Translations under genes and position numbers: made by a program
The notes under the pieces: generated by a model
The model's input: only the letters and a program-made list of their open reading frames with translations
Database searches by the model: none
What the model was told of the DNA's origin: nothing
In this document: positions 43,994 through 54,057 of the stretch, piece by piece
How positions within the stretch are numbered: the first letter of the stretch is position 1
Layout: each line of letters starts with the position of its first letter
Source: Pedobacter metabolipauper
GTDB lineage: Bacteria; Bacteroidota; Bacteroidia; Sphingobacteriales; Sphingobacteriaceae
Assembly (NCBI RefSeq): GCF_004362715.1
Contig: NZ_SNYC01000003.1
Span: forward strand, 621,601 to 685,600
Length of the DNA stretch: 64,000 bases
Reading direction: 5' to 3'

Positions 43994-44632
43994 ATGAAGC
44001 ATATTAAAGATGAACTACAAAATATCATTATCGGAAATGGACAGGATGGCCAAAGTAGCAAACTCAAAAAAATCCAAGATTTCCTTAGAGGAAATGCGAA
44101 CGCAGGCTCAAAACCTGAAGAACAAAAGCATCTCAAAAGTGAAGAAGAATCACTCCTGATTGATTATGCGCTAAAGGAGAATCTTATTTTTTCCGGTGAT
44201 ATATCTGAAGATTTATTCATCAGTGAAGGCGCTGAGCAAAAGGTTTATCGCTTTGACGATCATAGTGTAATTAAGCTTAACGGTAGCGTCTTTTACGAAT
44301 ATTGGCTAGATTATTTTAATAGCCTGCTAGTTCATAATTATTTTTTCAAATCAACCACATATGAATTTCTAGGGTTCAAGGTAATTGATAATTCCCTTTT
44401 TGCCGTAGTTAAACAGGACTTTATTCTTGCTACAGAAACAACTGATCTGACTGCTCTCAGATCATTATTGGAATATAATAAGTTCAATCATATAAGAAAC
44501 AATGATTATCAAAGCAGTGATTTGGGAATCATTTTTGAAGATTTACATGATGAAAATGTTCTTAGTTGCGATGGCCTTCTTTATTTTATAGATACAGTGT
44601 TTTATATTACCCCAAACTTCTACGACAAATAG
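43994..44632 (+). CDS. kinase-like protein, polyvalent-protein type
   Basis: From MKHIKDELQNIIIGNG the protein has 212 residues; 60 open codons upstream are not family-like. The first 90 residues are helical and charged. Then a degenerate protein-kinase-like fold is seen: SEGAEQKVYRFDD (glycine-loop-like), SVIKLN (VAIK-like Lys), a short helical lobe, FEDLHDENVL (catalytic-loop-like with Asp and Asn), and FIDTVFY (DFG-like Asp). By recall this matches the polyvalent kinase domain (Kinase-PolyVal) carried by phage and conjugative polyvalent proteins in Bacteroidota. Here it stands alone between a cupin gene and the sigma operon, suggesting mobile origin. Confidence 0.6.
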   Translation: MKHIKDELQNIIIGNGQDGQSSKLKKIQDFLRGNANAGSKPEEQKHLKSEEESLLIDYALKENLIFSGDISEDLFISEGAEQKVYRFDDHSVIKLNGSVFYEYWLDYFNSLLVHNYFFKSTTYEFLGFKVIDNSLFAVVKQDFILATETTDLTALRSLLEYNKFNHIRNNDYQSSDLGIIFEDLHDENVLSCDGLLYFIDTVFYITPNFYDK

Positions 44633-44787
44633 ATAGCTATTGACGCTGTCAAATTATCTAACTGCCCCACTTACGGTTTCCTGGATTTAAACATCATCGG
44701 TTGTATTTAATTTAGCCAAACTAAAATAACAACCTACTTTCCCCTCAGATTTAACAACGGCTTAATACTATGGAAATCTCCTTCAGC

Positions 44788-44795
44788 TAGTTTTG
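44788..44795 (+). promoter_or_regulatory. putative -7 promoter element for the sigma factor gene
   Basis: TAGTTTTG matches TAnnTTTG exactly, 74 bases before the sigma factor start. The -33 part is not evident. Confidence 0.35.
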
Positions 44796-44869
44796 TAGCG
44801 CGATTATTATTCCTACTTTTATGTACCAAATATAATCGCACCAACCACCAGGTCAGTGCCACTAAATTT

Positions 44870-45454
44870 ATGTCGTCAGAATTAGCTATAGATGCAGTCT
44901 TGTTAAACCAGCTTCGAAATGGAGATAAGGTTGCCTTTAGAAGGCTTTACGACCAGCATTACCGCAAGATCTACCAGTTTGCCAAATCATTTTTGAAGAA
45001 CAAGGAGCAAAGCGAAGACATATTACAAGAAACTTTCCTAACCCTTTGGGCTAAAAGGGAAAGTTTAAATATCGATCTGCCTATAGAGCCTTTGTTATTT
45101 ACCATTTGCCGGAGATTGGTCATAGACGCATTTAGGAAGGCTACCAGTTCTGAAAAATATCGTTCAAACCTTTTAATGACGATGAACGATGCAGACACCA
45201 ACTCAGAAGACCGTATCATTTATGCTGATTTATTACGGGTTACAGAAGGTGCAATATCACATCTGCCGGTACAACAGCAAAAAGTATTCAGACTGAATAG
45301 GTTCGAGGGACTATCATACGACGAAATCGGAGAACACCTCAACATCTCCAAAAACACCGTAAAAAATCATTTAGTAGTCGCTTTAAAAACATTAAAGTCG
45401 GAACTAAACCGCGAAGGCATATTATACATGCTCTTCATCACCCTTTTTATTTAA
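44870..45454 (+). CDS. ECF RNA polymerase sigma factor
   Basis: The 194-residue extracytoplasmic-function sigma factor has region 2 (YRKIYQFAKSFLKNKEQSED, then DILQETFLTLW) and region 4 (LPVQQQKVFRL, GLSYDEIGEHLNISKNTVKN). A short hydrophobic tail, ILYMLFITLFI, ends the chain, as is common for Bacteroidota SusC-linked sigma factors and possibly a regulatory contact. With FecR downstream it should activate the SusC/D locus on substrate signal. Confidence 0.9.
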   Translation: MSSELAIDAVLLNQLRNGDKVAFRRLYDQHYRKIYQFAKSFLKNKEQSEDILQETFLTLWAKRESLNIDLPIEPLLFTICRRLVIDAFRKATSSEKYRSNLLMTMNDADTNSEDRIIYADLLRVTEGAISHLPVQQQKVFRLNRFEGLSYDEIGEHLNISKNTVKNHLVVALKTLKSELNREGILYMLFITLFI

Positions 45455-45575
45455 TCAGAAATTAATCATTGATTTTCAATTGATTATAATTATTCTGAAA
45501 TAAATAAAAAACCAACTAGTCCATTATAATTTCACACCCGTATTCTATTGTAGTAACGGACACCAACAAGATCAA

Positions 45576-46760
45576 ATGTCATCATCAAACGAGAGAATTG
45601 AATATCTGCTAAGTGCTTATACAACCAACTGCATCACTGAAGTTGAACTGACTGAGCTTGCTGCGATTATTCAGAAGCCAATATCAGAAGCAAGCATAAA
45701 TGATTTTATGATGCAGTATTGGGATTCACTTCCAGTGGATGAAAACGAAGGGATTGCGCAGGACAGGATCTTTAATCAGATTACAACTCATAAAAGCTTC
45801 AGGACAAATCAGAAACAGGCGAAAATTAGTCCTCTGAATATCAAACGAATTATTGGCTATGCAGCATCCCTTTTAATTATAGTGGCAGGAGCATTAACCT
45901 GGTATATCTCTAATTTAAAACCAGACGCATCACAAACTGCAAAAATCAATAATAATAGCATCTCTGTTGGCAGCAAAAAAGCAATACTTACCCTGGCAGA
46001 TGGCTCAACCATTCAATTACATGATACGGACACCGGAAAAATAGCATTGCAGGGTAATTTAAGCGTCATGCAGAATAAAGGCCAGCTTGCCTACAATGTA
46101 ATCAACAATGCAGCAAATGAATATTCAGAAAATACCATGACAACACCTAAGGGGGGTGAGTATCAATTGGTGCTGCAGGATGGTAGTAAAGTTTGGCTAA
46201 ATGCGGCATCGAGCATAACCTACCCGGTCGAGTTTAACGGAAAAGAACGCCGTGTTAAAATACAGGGTGAAGCCTATTTCGAAATCGCTAAAAATGCAGC
46301 TAAGCCTTTTATTGTAGAAGCCAATGGTACTGAAGTTAAAGTTTTGGGTACACATTTCAATGTAAGTGCTTATGCAGATGATTCATTTATTAAAACCACA
46401 CTTGTTGAAGGTTCAGTAAATGTTAGCAAAGGGGAGAAACATGCACTGCTAAAACCCAATCAGCAAGCTTTGATCACAAAAACTTCAGATCATATAGCAG
46501 TTACCAATGTGGATGTAGAAGAGGCCCTGGCCTGGAAAAATGGCTACTTCATCTTTAATGGTGAGGACATCAGAAGCGTAATGAAATCGGTTTCCCGCTG
46601 GTATGATGTAGAGGTAGAATTTAAGGGAGCACTAAACGGAAAAACTTTTGGAGGCACAATTTCAAGGTTCGGAAATATTAAAGACCTATTAAAAACAATT
46701 GAATTAACAGAAGCCATTCACTTCGAGATCAAAGAAAGGAGAGTCATTGTAATGCCGTAA
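45576..46760 (+). CDS. FecR-family anti-sigma factor
   Basis: The 394-residue protein has a cytoplasmic N-terminus, a membrane helix at about 91-111 (IIGYAASLLIIVAGALTWYI), a periplasmic FecR domain (TTPKGGEYQLVLQDGSKVWL, then GEAYFEIAKNAAKPF, TEVKVLGTHFNVSAY), and a C-terminal DUF4974 (FNGEDIRSVMKSVSRWYDVEV). It holds the sigma factor until the SusC STN domain signals. It lies 121 bases after the sigma gene. Confidence 0.92.
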   Translation: MSSSNERIEYLLSAYTTNCITEVELTELAAIIQKPISEASINDFMMQYWDSLPVDENEGIAQDRIFNQITTHKSFRTNQKQAKISPLNIKRIIGYAASLLIIVAGALTWYISNLKPDASQTAKINNNSISVGSKKAILTLADGSTIQLHDTDTGKIALQGNLSVMQNKGQLAYNVINNAANEYSENTMTTPKGGEYQLVLQDGSKVWLNAASSITYPVEFNGKERRVKIQGEAYFEIAKNAAKPFIVEANGTEVKVLGTHFNVSAYADDSFIKTTLVEGSVNVSKGEKHALLKPNQQALITKTSDHIAVTNVDVEEALAWKNGYFIFNGEDIRSVMKSVSRWYDVEVEFKGALNGKTFGGTISRFGNIKDLLKTIELTEAIHFEIKERRVIVMP

Positions 46761-46782
46761 AAAATTATGGCCTCTGTGAGTA

Positions 46783-46812
46783 AAATCAGAAGCGCGGGAA
46801 CGCTCCTGATTT
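46783..46812 (+). terminator. hairpin between FecR and SusC genes
   Basis: AAATCAG.AGCG pairs with CGCT.CTGATTT around one mismatch (46783-46794 and 46801-46812), loop of six. No T-run follows, so it may attenuate the message rather than fully end it. Confidence 0.45.
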
Positions 46813-46874
46813 GAAATAGCAAATGCCATTTGATTAAAATTAATCGAGTCAACAATTAAATAAAACCATATCAA

Positions 46875-49800
46875 ATGTATAAAAATTTTACTACAAAAGT
46901 TATTTGTGGCAAAGAAAACGATCTGTATCATAAAATCTCCCGGGCAATGAAGTTAACCATAATGCTTATCGTTACTTTTTTACAAGTAAATGCAGCAACA
47001 TATGCCCAGAAGATCAATCTTAAAAAAGACAATACCGCGCTTCTGGAAATCTTAAAAGATCTAAGAAAGCAAAGCGGATATAATATCTTCTACAGCGAAG
47101 AAAATGTCAAAGCTGCCGGCCCGGTTTCTGTAAACCTGTCAAACCTGTCTATCGAAGCCGCTTTGCGCAAATGCTTAAAGGGTACAGGACTCGATTTTAA
47201 GGTGGTAGATAAAAATATAATCATATCTCCAGAAAAAGTTCCGGTATCAAAACAGGCAGTCAAAGAACTGATCATAACGGGCAGGGTAATCACCGAGCAA
47301 AATGACCCATTGCCAGGTGTAACGGTAACCCTAAAAAAAACGAAGCAATATGTAGTGACCGATAATACGGGAAGTTACAAAATAATTGCTCCCGATGAAG
47401 ACGCAGTCATTGTCTTTACCTATATGGGCTACGCAACGGAAGAAAGAAAGGCTGGTAAAAATCAGACGCTTAATATCGTTCTGAAAGAAGAAAACCGCGA
47501 CCTGAATGAAGTGGTTGTAACTGCACTGGGTATTAAAAGAGAAGAGAAAGCATTAGGATACTCATTAACAACGCTAAAAGGAGAAGAAATAACCAATGCA
47601 ACTTCAAACAACTGGACAGATGCGTTATCCGGGAAGGTTGCGGGCTTAAACCTGTTACGTTCCAATGGCGGCCCGGCAGGCTCAAACCGGATCATCCTTA
47701 GAGGTGAGACCTCACTTTCAGGAACATCAGAAGCCCTTATTGTAATAGATGGTATTGTGGTGAGCAGCTCAAGCGGCCGAACCACAGGTAATGGGATCTC
47801 CTATAATGACGAAAGCAATGCGCCAACAGATTATGGAACCAGTATCAATGACATCAACCCAAACGATATTGAAAGTATTTCAGTGTTGAAAGGGCCTGGG
47901 GCAACAGCACTTTATGGTGCAAGGGGAGCAGGCGGTGCAATTGTGATTACAACCAAACTGGCCAACCCGAAAAATAAAGGAGTAGGCGTAACCTTTAGCA
48001 GTAATGTAGCAATTGAGACGGCCTCAAGATTTCCGGAATATCAGTATGAATATGGACAGGGAGATACAGGAAACGAGTTTTATTCGTATGGCAATTCGGT
48101 TGATGGCAATAGCCTATCAGGTACACCCAATGCATGGGGACCGAAATTCGATGGACAGTCTTTTTTTCAATATGATCCGAATACGCAATCTGCAGCGCTC
48201 TTCAGAACGCCATGGATCGCACATCCTACAAACAGGAAAGACTTTTTCATGTCCGGGCAAACCTTTACCAACAATCTTTCTGTTGAAGGCGGTACAAAAG
48301 AAACATCGGTACGATTGAGTTATAACAATTTGCTCAATACATGGATCATTCCAAATACGGGCTATGAACGAAATGTAATCAGCTTATCGCTGAACCAAAA
48401 GGTGACCAGCAAAATGCAGTTCTCCGGAAAAGTGAATTATACCAACCGATTTAGCGACAACCTGCCTTCTGTAGGTTACAGCAACCAGACCATCATGTAC
48501 AGCCTGATCAGAATGGCACCGAATGCGCGTATAGATGAATACAAGGATTACTGGATTAGAGGGCAGGATGATGTTCTGCAAAACAGGCCATATAACGCAG
48601 CTGGAGATAATCCTTATCTCATTGCAAATGAAATGCTCAATAAGTCCAACAGAAATACGGTAACCGGTTACTTACAAACCAATTATCAATTCAATACGGC
48701 ACTCAGCCTGATGCTAAAAGCTTCAGTAGACCTTTCTTACGATTCAAGATCACAGCAACGTCCGAAAAGTTCAAGACGCTATCTGGATGGCATGTACCGC
48801 ACACAGAATATTTTTAACCAGGAAATAAACGCAGATTTTTTACTGAAGTATAAAAAAGATCTGACCAGGTTGATTACTGCCGACATCTCATTTGGTGGTA
48901 GTATATTAAAAAACAGGTATCAGCGCGATGAGACCCGCGCAGAACGATTGTTTACACCAGGTATCTATAGCTTCGCCAATAGCATGGATGTGCCGCTTTC
49001 TTACCCATACATGAGCAGGTTTGGAGTAACCAGTTTATATTCACTAGCTACGTTTGGGTACAGCAACTTCCTATATCTTGATGTTACAGGTCGCCAGGAT
49101 TGGTCAAGCACACTTTTTTCCGAATCAGGAAAAGCACAGGGATTCTTTTATCCATCAGCCAATTTAAGCTTTATCGTTTCAGATAAGTTCAAGCTGCCTG
49201 CCTACGTATCACTGCTTAAACTGCGTGGATCTGTTGCCAAAGTAGGAAGTGGTGGTACAACACCCTATTTAACCTCTTACATTTATGAGTCAGAAACAAA
49301 CTTCCCATCCGGATTAACCAATCCAAGAAGCATAGCCAATCCGAATCTAAAACCGGAAAGCAGTGTAAGCATAGAGTTTGGTACAGACATCCGCTTTTTT
49401 AATGGAAGATTAGGCGCCGATATCTCTGTTTATCAAAATAACACCAAAGATCAGATCTTACGAGTTCCGGTAGACCGCGCTTCTGGATTTAGTACCGCTG
49501 TATTAAACTCTGGAGAAGTTAGAAATAGGGGACTAGAAGTTGCCATGAATGGCGCTCCTGTTAAAGGCCGCAAATTTAGCTGGAACATTAACGGAACATT
49601 TACAGCAAACCGCAATATTGTATTGTCTCTTGCGGATAGCGTACAAGCGCTGCAATTACAAAAAGGGCCGGGGTCCCGCGGATTCGTAGAAGCACATGTT
49701 GGCGGAAGCATGGGCGACCTATATGGATTGGGTTATGAACGATCTCCTGATGGACAGATTGTATATCAAAACGGATATCCTGTAAAATCCCTGCTTTCAA

Positions 49801-50357
49801 GGCTGTTAACCAATGTATATCCTAAATGGAAAGCAAGTATTGGCAATGAGTTCAGATCCGGACAATTCAGGTTAAACATTCTGGTTGATGCACAGTTTGG
49901 TGCAGAAGCTTACTCACATACCTATGCCAATAATGCAGCAGGTGGTTTTCTGAAAAGCACACTACCAGGCAGATATAATGGACTGATCGGTAATGGGGTA
50001 ATTAAAAATACCGATGGAACTTATCGCCCCAACGATGTGGCCGCAGCAGATATCTGGACCTATTACAGTGAGCATTTTACACCAGACAATGTAGAAGCGA
50101 ATATTTTCAGTACAGACTTCATCAAGCTTCGCGAGGCAAGATTAGATTATACCTTCAAACCAGCATTGATGAAAAAATTAAGCCTGCAAAAGGCATCGAT
50201 TGGTGTTTACGGAAGAGACTTATTCATTATCAGCAAATGGCCATCATTCGATCCTGAATTTGGAACCATTAATAATGGATTGATCCAGTCGGGTTTTGAA
50301 ACAGGTCAGTTTCCAGCCACAAGAACCATTGGCATTAACCTTAACGTACAATTTTAA
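46875..50357 (+). CDS. SusC/RagA-type TonB-dependent receptor with STN domain
   Basis: The 1160-residue outer-membrane transporter has a signal peptide (MKLTIMLIVTFLQVNAATYA, after a 24-residue leader) and a secretin/TonB short N-terminal (STN) domain at about 55-110 for talking to FecR. A CarboxypepD_reg-like barrel follows at about 125-205 (GRVITEQNDPLPGVTVTL), then the plug (about 215-330, LRGETSLSGTSEALIVIDGI, GPGATALYGARGAGGAIVITT) and a large beta-barrel ending in NLNVQF. It works with the SusD-like protein immediately downstream. Confidence 0.95.
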   Translation: MYKNFTTKVICGKENDLYHKISRAMKLTIMLIVTFLQVNAATYAQKINLKKDNTALLEILKDLRKQSGYNIFYSEENVKAAGPVSVNLSNLSIEAALRKCLKGTGLDFKVVDKNIIISPEKVPVSKQAVKELIITGRVITEQNDPLPGVTVTLKKTKQYVVTDNTGSYKIIAPDEDAVIVFTYMGYATEERKAGKNQTLNIVLKEENRDLNEVVVTALGIKREEKALGYSLTTLKGEEITNATSNNWTDALSGKVAGLNLLRSNGGPAGSNRIILRGETSLSGTSEALIVIDGIVVSSSSGRTTGNGISYNDESNAPTDYGTSINDINPNDIESISVLKGPGATALYGARGAGGAIVITTKLANPKNKGVGVTFSSNVAIETASRFPEYQYEYGQGDTGNEFYSYGNSVDGNSLSGTPNAWGPKFDGQSFFQYDPNTQSAALFRTPWIAHPTNRKDFFMSGQTFTNNLSVEGGTKETSVRLSYNNLLNTWIIPNTGYERNVISLSLNQKVTSKMQFSGKVNYTNRFSDNLPSVGYSNQTIMYSLIRMAPNARIDEYKDYWIRGQDDVLQNRPYNAAGDNPYLIANEMLNKSNRNTVTGYLQTNYQFNTALSLMLKASVDLSYDSRSQQRPKSSRRYLDGMYRTQNIFNQEINADFLLKYKKDLTRLITADISFGGSILKNRYQRDETRAERLFTPGIYSFANSMDVPLSYPYMSRFGVTSLYSLATFGYSNFLYLDVTGRQDWSSTLFSESGKAQGFFYPSANLSFIVSDKFKLPAYVSLLKLRGSVAKVGSGGTTPYLTSYIYESETNFPSGLTNPRSIANPNLKPESSVSIEFGTDIRFFNGRLGADISVYQNNTKDQILRVPVDRASGFSTAVLNSGEVRNRGLEVAMNGAPVKGRKFSWNINGTFTANRNIVLSLADSVQALQLQKGPGSRGFVEAHVGGSMGDLYGLGYERSPDGQIVYQNGYPVKSLLSRLLTNVYPKWKASIGNEFRSGQFRLNILVDAQFGAEAYSHTYANNAAGGFLKSTLPGRYNGLIGNGVIKNTDGTYRPNDVAAADIWTYYSEHFTPDNVEANIFSTDFIKLREARLDYTFKPALMKKLSLQKASIGVYGRDLFIISKWPSFDPEFGTINNGLIQSGFETGQFPATRTIGINLNVQF

Positions 50358-50358
50358 G

Positions 50359-51873
50359 ATGAGCAAATTATATAAAAGCATTTTATTTTTTGGACTGGTA
50401 ATCTTTACCACACTTATTTCCTGTTCAAAAAACTATCAGGAACTAAATGAAAATCCAAACGGAGTGGCCATTGCTGCTCCAGAAAGGTTATTAAACCCTT
50501 CTTTATATGCGATGGTAAGTGCAAATATATTGCGCAACTATTCCATAAATAATGATCTGATGCAGGTTACCGTTCCACTATCTGACAATGTTGAGATCCA
50601 CAGGTATATTTTAAGACCGAGTATCTCTGATTTTGTCTGGAACGACTGGTATCTGGAAAAAACCAATTTCCTGGATATGTATACCATTGCCGCACAAAAT
50701 TCTACCTCAAAGACTACCGCTGCCAGACCATATATGGCCATTGCAAATATCATGGATGTTTGGGTAAGTTCATTGATCACAGATACCTTTGGCGACGTGC
50801 CTTATTCTCAGGCCAATAAAGGGAAAACAGAATCCATCTTTACACCTGCATTTGATAAGCAGGAAGATATCTATAAGGATATGTTCCGGAAATTGGAAGA
50901 GGCAAATACATTGCTCACAGGTTTGGCAACCGCCCAGTTATTTACCGAAACACAAAGAAGCTTAGACGCCCTATACGGGACGGCTACAACATCTGATGTT
51001 GAACTTCAGCGCTGGCGAAAGTTTGGTAATTCATTATATCTAAGATTGTTACTGAGAGCTTCTGCAAAAGCTGATCTGATGATAGACGGAAAAACCGCTG
51101 CTCAGAAAATGGCAGAAATTGTGGCCAATCCAACGGCTTATCCAATCTTTTTAAACAATAGTGAATCTGCTATTTTGCGGCTTACCGGAGCAACATACCC
51201 GCTAAGATCGCCATTTGTAGGTTACCGCGATAATGACTTTACCGGGATAGGTGGCCTGGGTGAATTTTTCATAAATACGCTAAGTGAAAATGCAGATCCC
51301 CGCCTGCCAATCTGGGCTGGTAAGGTTGACAATGCTTATGTAGGCATGCAAAGCGGATATTCTGATGGTAATGTGCCACCAAGAGGATCGCAATTATTGG
51401 CGACTTTAAGATTAGAACCTTTGCTGGGCAATATTATGAATTATGCTGAACTGCAATTCGTATTGGCAGAAGCGGCTTTGAAGGGCTATATCCCCGGACT
51501 ACCAAAAACATACTATAACCTGGGCGTACAGGCTGCAATAGAGCATTGGAGCTTAACAATGCCCGCCAATTACTTAACCTCTCCAAACATTGTATGGGAG
51601 GGTGCAGCTACGCAGCCACAGCAAATGGAGCTGATCATGACCCAGAAATACTTTGCAACCTTCTTCACCGATTTTGAGCAATGGTATGATTACCGGCGAA
51701 CCGGATATCCTACACTTACCATTGGGCCAGGGGTTTCGAATGACAGGATCTTACCAACGCGGCTTTACTATCCAACAGCCGTTCAATCCTTAAATCGGGC
51801 CAATTATTTAGAAGCAGTAAGCAGAATGGGCGCAGATGACCTTAAAACCAAAGTTTGGTGGGCAAAACCTTAA
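50359..51873 (+). CDS. SusD/RagB-like nutrient-binding lipoprotein
   Basis: From MSKLYKSILFFGLVIF the protein has 504 residues. The start codon is one base after the SusC stop (TAA-G-ATG). The lipobox is LISC (Cys about 21), followed by SKNYQELNENPNGV, the typical SusD-like_2 opening. Helical TPR-like repeats (NIMDVWVSSLITDTFGDVPY) and a C-terminal QQMELIMTQKYFATFF follow. It caps the SusC barrel and captures substrate at the surface. Confidence 0.92.
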   Translation: MSKLYKSILFFGLVIFTTLISCSKNYQELNENPNGVAIAAPERLLNPSLYAMVSANILRNYSINNDLMQVTVPLSDNVEIHRYILRPSISDFVWNDWYLEKTNFLDMYTIAAQNSTSKTTAARPYMAIANIMDVWVSSLITDTFGDVPYSQANKGKTESIFTPAFDKQEDIYKDMFRKLEEANTLLTGLATAQLFTETQRSLDALYGTATTSDVELQRWRKFGNSLYLRLLLRASAKADLMIDGKTAAQKMAEIVANPTAYPIFLNNSESAILRLTGATYPLRSPFVGYRDNDFTGIGGLGEFFINTLSENADPRLPIWAGKVDNAYVGMQSGYSDGNVPPRGSQLLATLRLEPLLGNIMNYAELQFVLAEAALKGYIPGLPKTYYNLGVQAAIEHWSLTMPANYLTSPNIVWEGAATQPQQMELIMTQKYFATFFTDFEQWYDYRRTGYPTLTIGPGVSNDRILPTRLYYPTAVQSLNRANYLEAVSRMGADDLKTKVWWAKP

Positions 51874-51959
51874 TCATAAATATTCATCACAAAAATAAGT
51901 AATGAAACCATCATGATCTTATAACTACAAAAGTAAAGATCATGATGGCCTCATCACAC

Positions 51960-53897
51960 ATGAAAACGAATTATAAACAGATGAAAAATAAAATATACAG
52001 CACAATGTCAAAACTTCAGTACCCGATGGTATTATTCATTGGATTTTTGCTGCTATTATCATCCTGCCTGAAAGAAAACATATCACCGGCCGCAGGACAA
52101 GCAAATCCTTATATTTCTTTAATAGATGTAAGAAAGGTTTACAAGGGTACAGAAGTCATTTTAAACGCTGAGAATCTGACCGGATCAGGTAAAGTGACCG
52201 GTGTGGTCGTATCTGATGCAGCAGCAGGTAACATGCCGGCCGGAACATTTGCCATTCAGCAAACCCGAAGAGGCTATAAAAGAGGAATCGAGATTGTTGT
52301 TGCAGGAGCATCAGCCAGTTCTTTTAAATATGGTGATTCCGTTAGTGTTGACGTAATTGGCGGAAAAATTAATCGAAAAAATGGAGCCTTGCAAATTGAA
52401 GTTCCATCGCTTACCAGCATCACAAAAGAAGCATCAGGTATCCTGGTAGAACCCAGGGTAGTAAATCTGGCAGCTTTTAATGCAAAATTTGAGGAGTATG
52501 AGAGTACTTTATTAAAAGTAGCCAACGTTGACGCGGTCGCGGATGGAAATGTACTGAGCGGTGATGTAACCGTTTCACAATCCGTTAACACCGGAGTGAT
52601 ACATACTGAAGCTACAGCCGGTTTCGCTTCAAAAAAAGTAGCATTAAATGCCTCTTATACTGGAGTAGCCAGATATTACAACGCAAACGGAAATGATACT
52701 GAAGGTGCTGTTAAGCAACTTTGGCTGCTAAACGGGGAGACTGTAGAGGATGAAAGCGGAAGTCTGTATGAAAAATTCCCTGAAGACTTTGAAACCGCAG
52801 ATGCGGTGATTGGCGAAGCAGGGTATTCGACAAAAACAGGCAATTTACTAACGGGCAATTACACGTTGACCAACACCGGTTTAAATAAAGATGGGAACGA
52901 CCGGGCAACAAGCGGGGTATATGCGCTGCGAATGAACGGCAATGGAACATCCAGCTCATGGATCACCATGAATTATGATCTGCCAAACGGAGCCAGTAAA
53001 TTAACAATCTGGGCAGGTTCATATGGTGCATCTGCAGATTTGGGTTCAACATGGCGTATAGAATATTCACAGAACCGGGGAACAAGCTGGAGCCAGGTAG
53101 GAGCTGATATTTTAACGGTAAGTAAGGACAAGCAATTATTTACATTTCTGATGGACCTGCGCGGCCCCGTTCGTTTCAGAATAGGGAAGCTGGGTATCGG
53201 CGCATCTACAAGCAACAATCAAAATGGAAGGTTCAGTTTTGATGATCTGGCAATCTACAAAAATACAGAAGCGGGTGGACCAATAACCAATCCCATTCCG
53301 GCATATGAAAATGTACTGGCCTGGCAATTTGCAGCACCGTTAACCACTGGAAGTGAGTTAACAATAAATTCGACCGCAACCAATAGTGGATTAACCACAG
53401 CTGCATTAACACGTGGAACGGGATTAAATACATCCGGTGCAGCACGTGCCTTTGGAAGTAACGCAGCAGGTCCGCTCATTCCAGTTACAAAAGCGATAGC
53501 TATCAGTCAAAATACGTATTTCCAGGTAAAGTTTACTGTAAAACCCGGTTCAACCTTATCTATATCAGCAATTGATGTCAAAATAAGAAGGAGCGGTGCA
53601 GGTGCAAAATACCATAAATGGTTCTATAGTCTTAATAATGTTGACTTCACGGAAACCAACGGAACAGGAGACATCAATTATGAAGGAACCACTACTGACG
53701 GTGAAGGTGAACAGATGCCAACCTATTACCTTTATCAGACACCACAGCTGCAAAGTATTCCAGCAGGTACAACGGTAACTTTACGGATGTACAATTGGGG
53801 ATATGGCAACATTGGCTCAGGTTCTTTTGCAATAGGAAGAACACCGGTTTCAACCACAACACCAGCCTTAACCATTGGCGGAAAAGTTAATCCTTAA
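51960..53897 (+). CDS. DUF5689-type surface lipoprotein with jelly-roll modules
   Basis: About 645 residues; several Met codons (51942, 51960, 51981, 52005) could start it. The lipobox is LLSSC. An OB-like DUF5689 part spans about 40-250 (ISLIDVRKVYKG, GVVVSDAAAGNMP). A jelly-roll/choice-of-anchor-J-like module follows (FPEDFETADAVIG, ..ATSGVYALRMNGNG.., FLMDLRGPVRFRIGKLGIG, GRFSFDDLAIYK), and a third beta module begins VLAWQFAAP. Modules two and three recur in the next gene. It probably binds substrate at the cell surface; no catalytic residues are evident. Confidence 0.78.
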   Translation: MKTNYKQMKNKIYSTMSKLQYPMVLFIGFLLLLSSCLKENISPAAGQANPYISLIDVRKVYKGTEVILNAENLTGSGKVTGVVVSDAAAGNMPAGTFAIQQTRRGYKRGIEIVVAGASASSFKYGDSVSVDVIGGKINRKNGALQIEVPSLTSITKEASGILVEPRVVNLAAFNAKFEEYESTLLKVANVDAVADGNVLSGDVTVSQSVNTGVIHTEATAGFASKKVALNASYTGVARYYNANGNDTEGAVKQLWLLNGETVEDESGSLYEKFPEDFETADAVIGEAGYSTKTGNLLTGNYTLTNTGLNKDGNDRATSGVYALRMNGNGTSSSWITMNYDLPNGASKLTIWAGSYGASADLGSTWRIEYSQNRGTSWSQVGADILTVSKDKQLFTFLMDLRGPVRFRIGKLGIGASTSNNQNGRFSFDDLAIYKNTEAGGPITNPIPAYENVLAWQFAAPLTTGSELTINSTATNSGLTTAALTRGTGLNTSGAARAFGSNAAGPLIPVTKAIAISQNTYFQVKFTVKPGSTLSISAIDVKIRRSGAGAKYHKWFYSLNNVDFTETNGTGDINYEGTTTDGEGEQMPTYYLYQTPQLQSIPAGTTVTLRMYNWGYGNIGSGSFAIGRTPVSTTTPALTIGGKVNP

Positions 53898-54057
53898 ATT
53901 GAAATTTATTAAACTTTTTATCTAAAATCCTGATGAAGATCAAAATAATTCCTGTATACAACGGAAATGCACAGCAATTGATCCTTCTGCCAGCGCAGCT
54001 TCAAATGATTTGGTACTTGCAATTGGCAGTACAATAGATAAAAATAAGCAAACCAAC

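Noticed and set aside
44640..44652. TTGACGCTGTCAA palindrome upstream of the sigma factor gene
   Set aside because: Spacer is three, not four, so it is not the Fnr-type box seen elsewhere; it immediately follows the previous gene and may be a weak hairpin.
53933..54037. 34-codon frame between the DUF5689 and EEP genes (MKIKIIPVYNGNAQQ...)
   Set aside because: No homologue recognised and it overlaps the EEP leader; another frame here also reads like protein, so it may be scar or chance.
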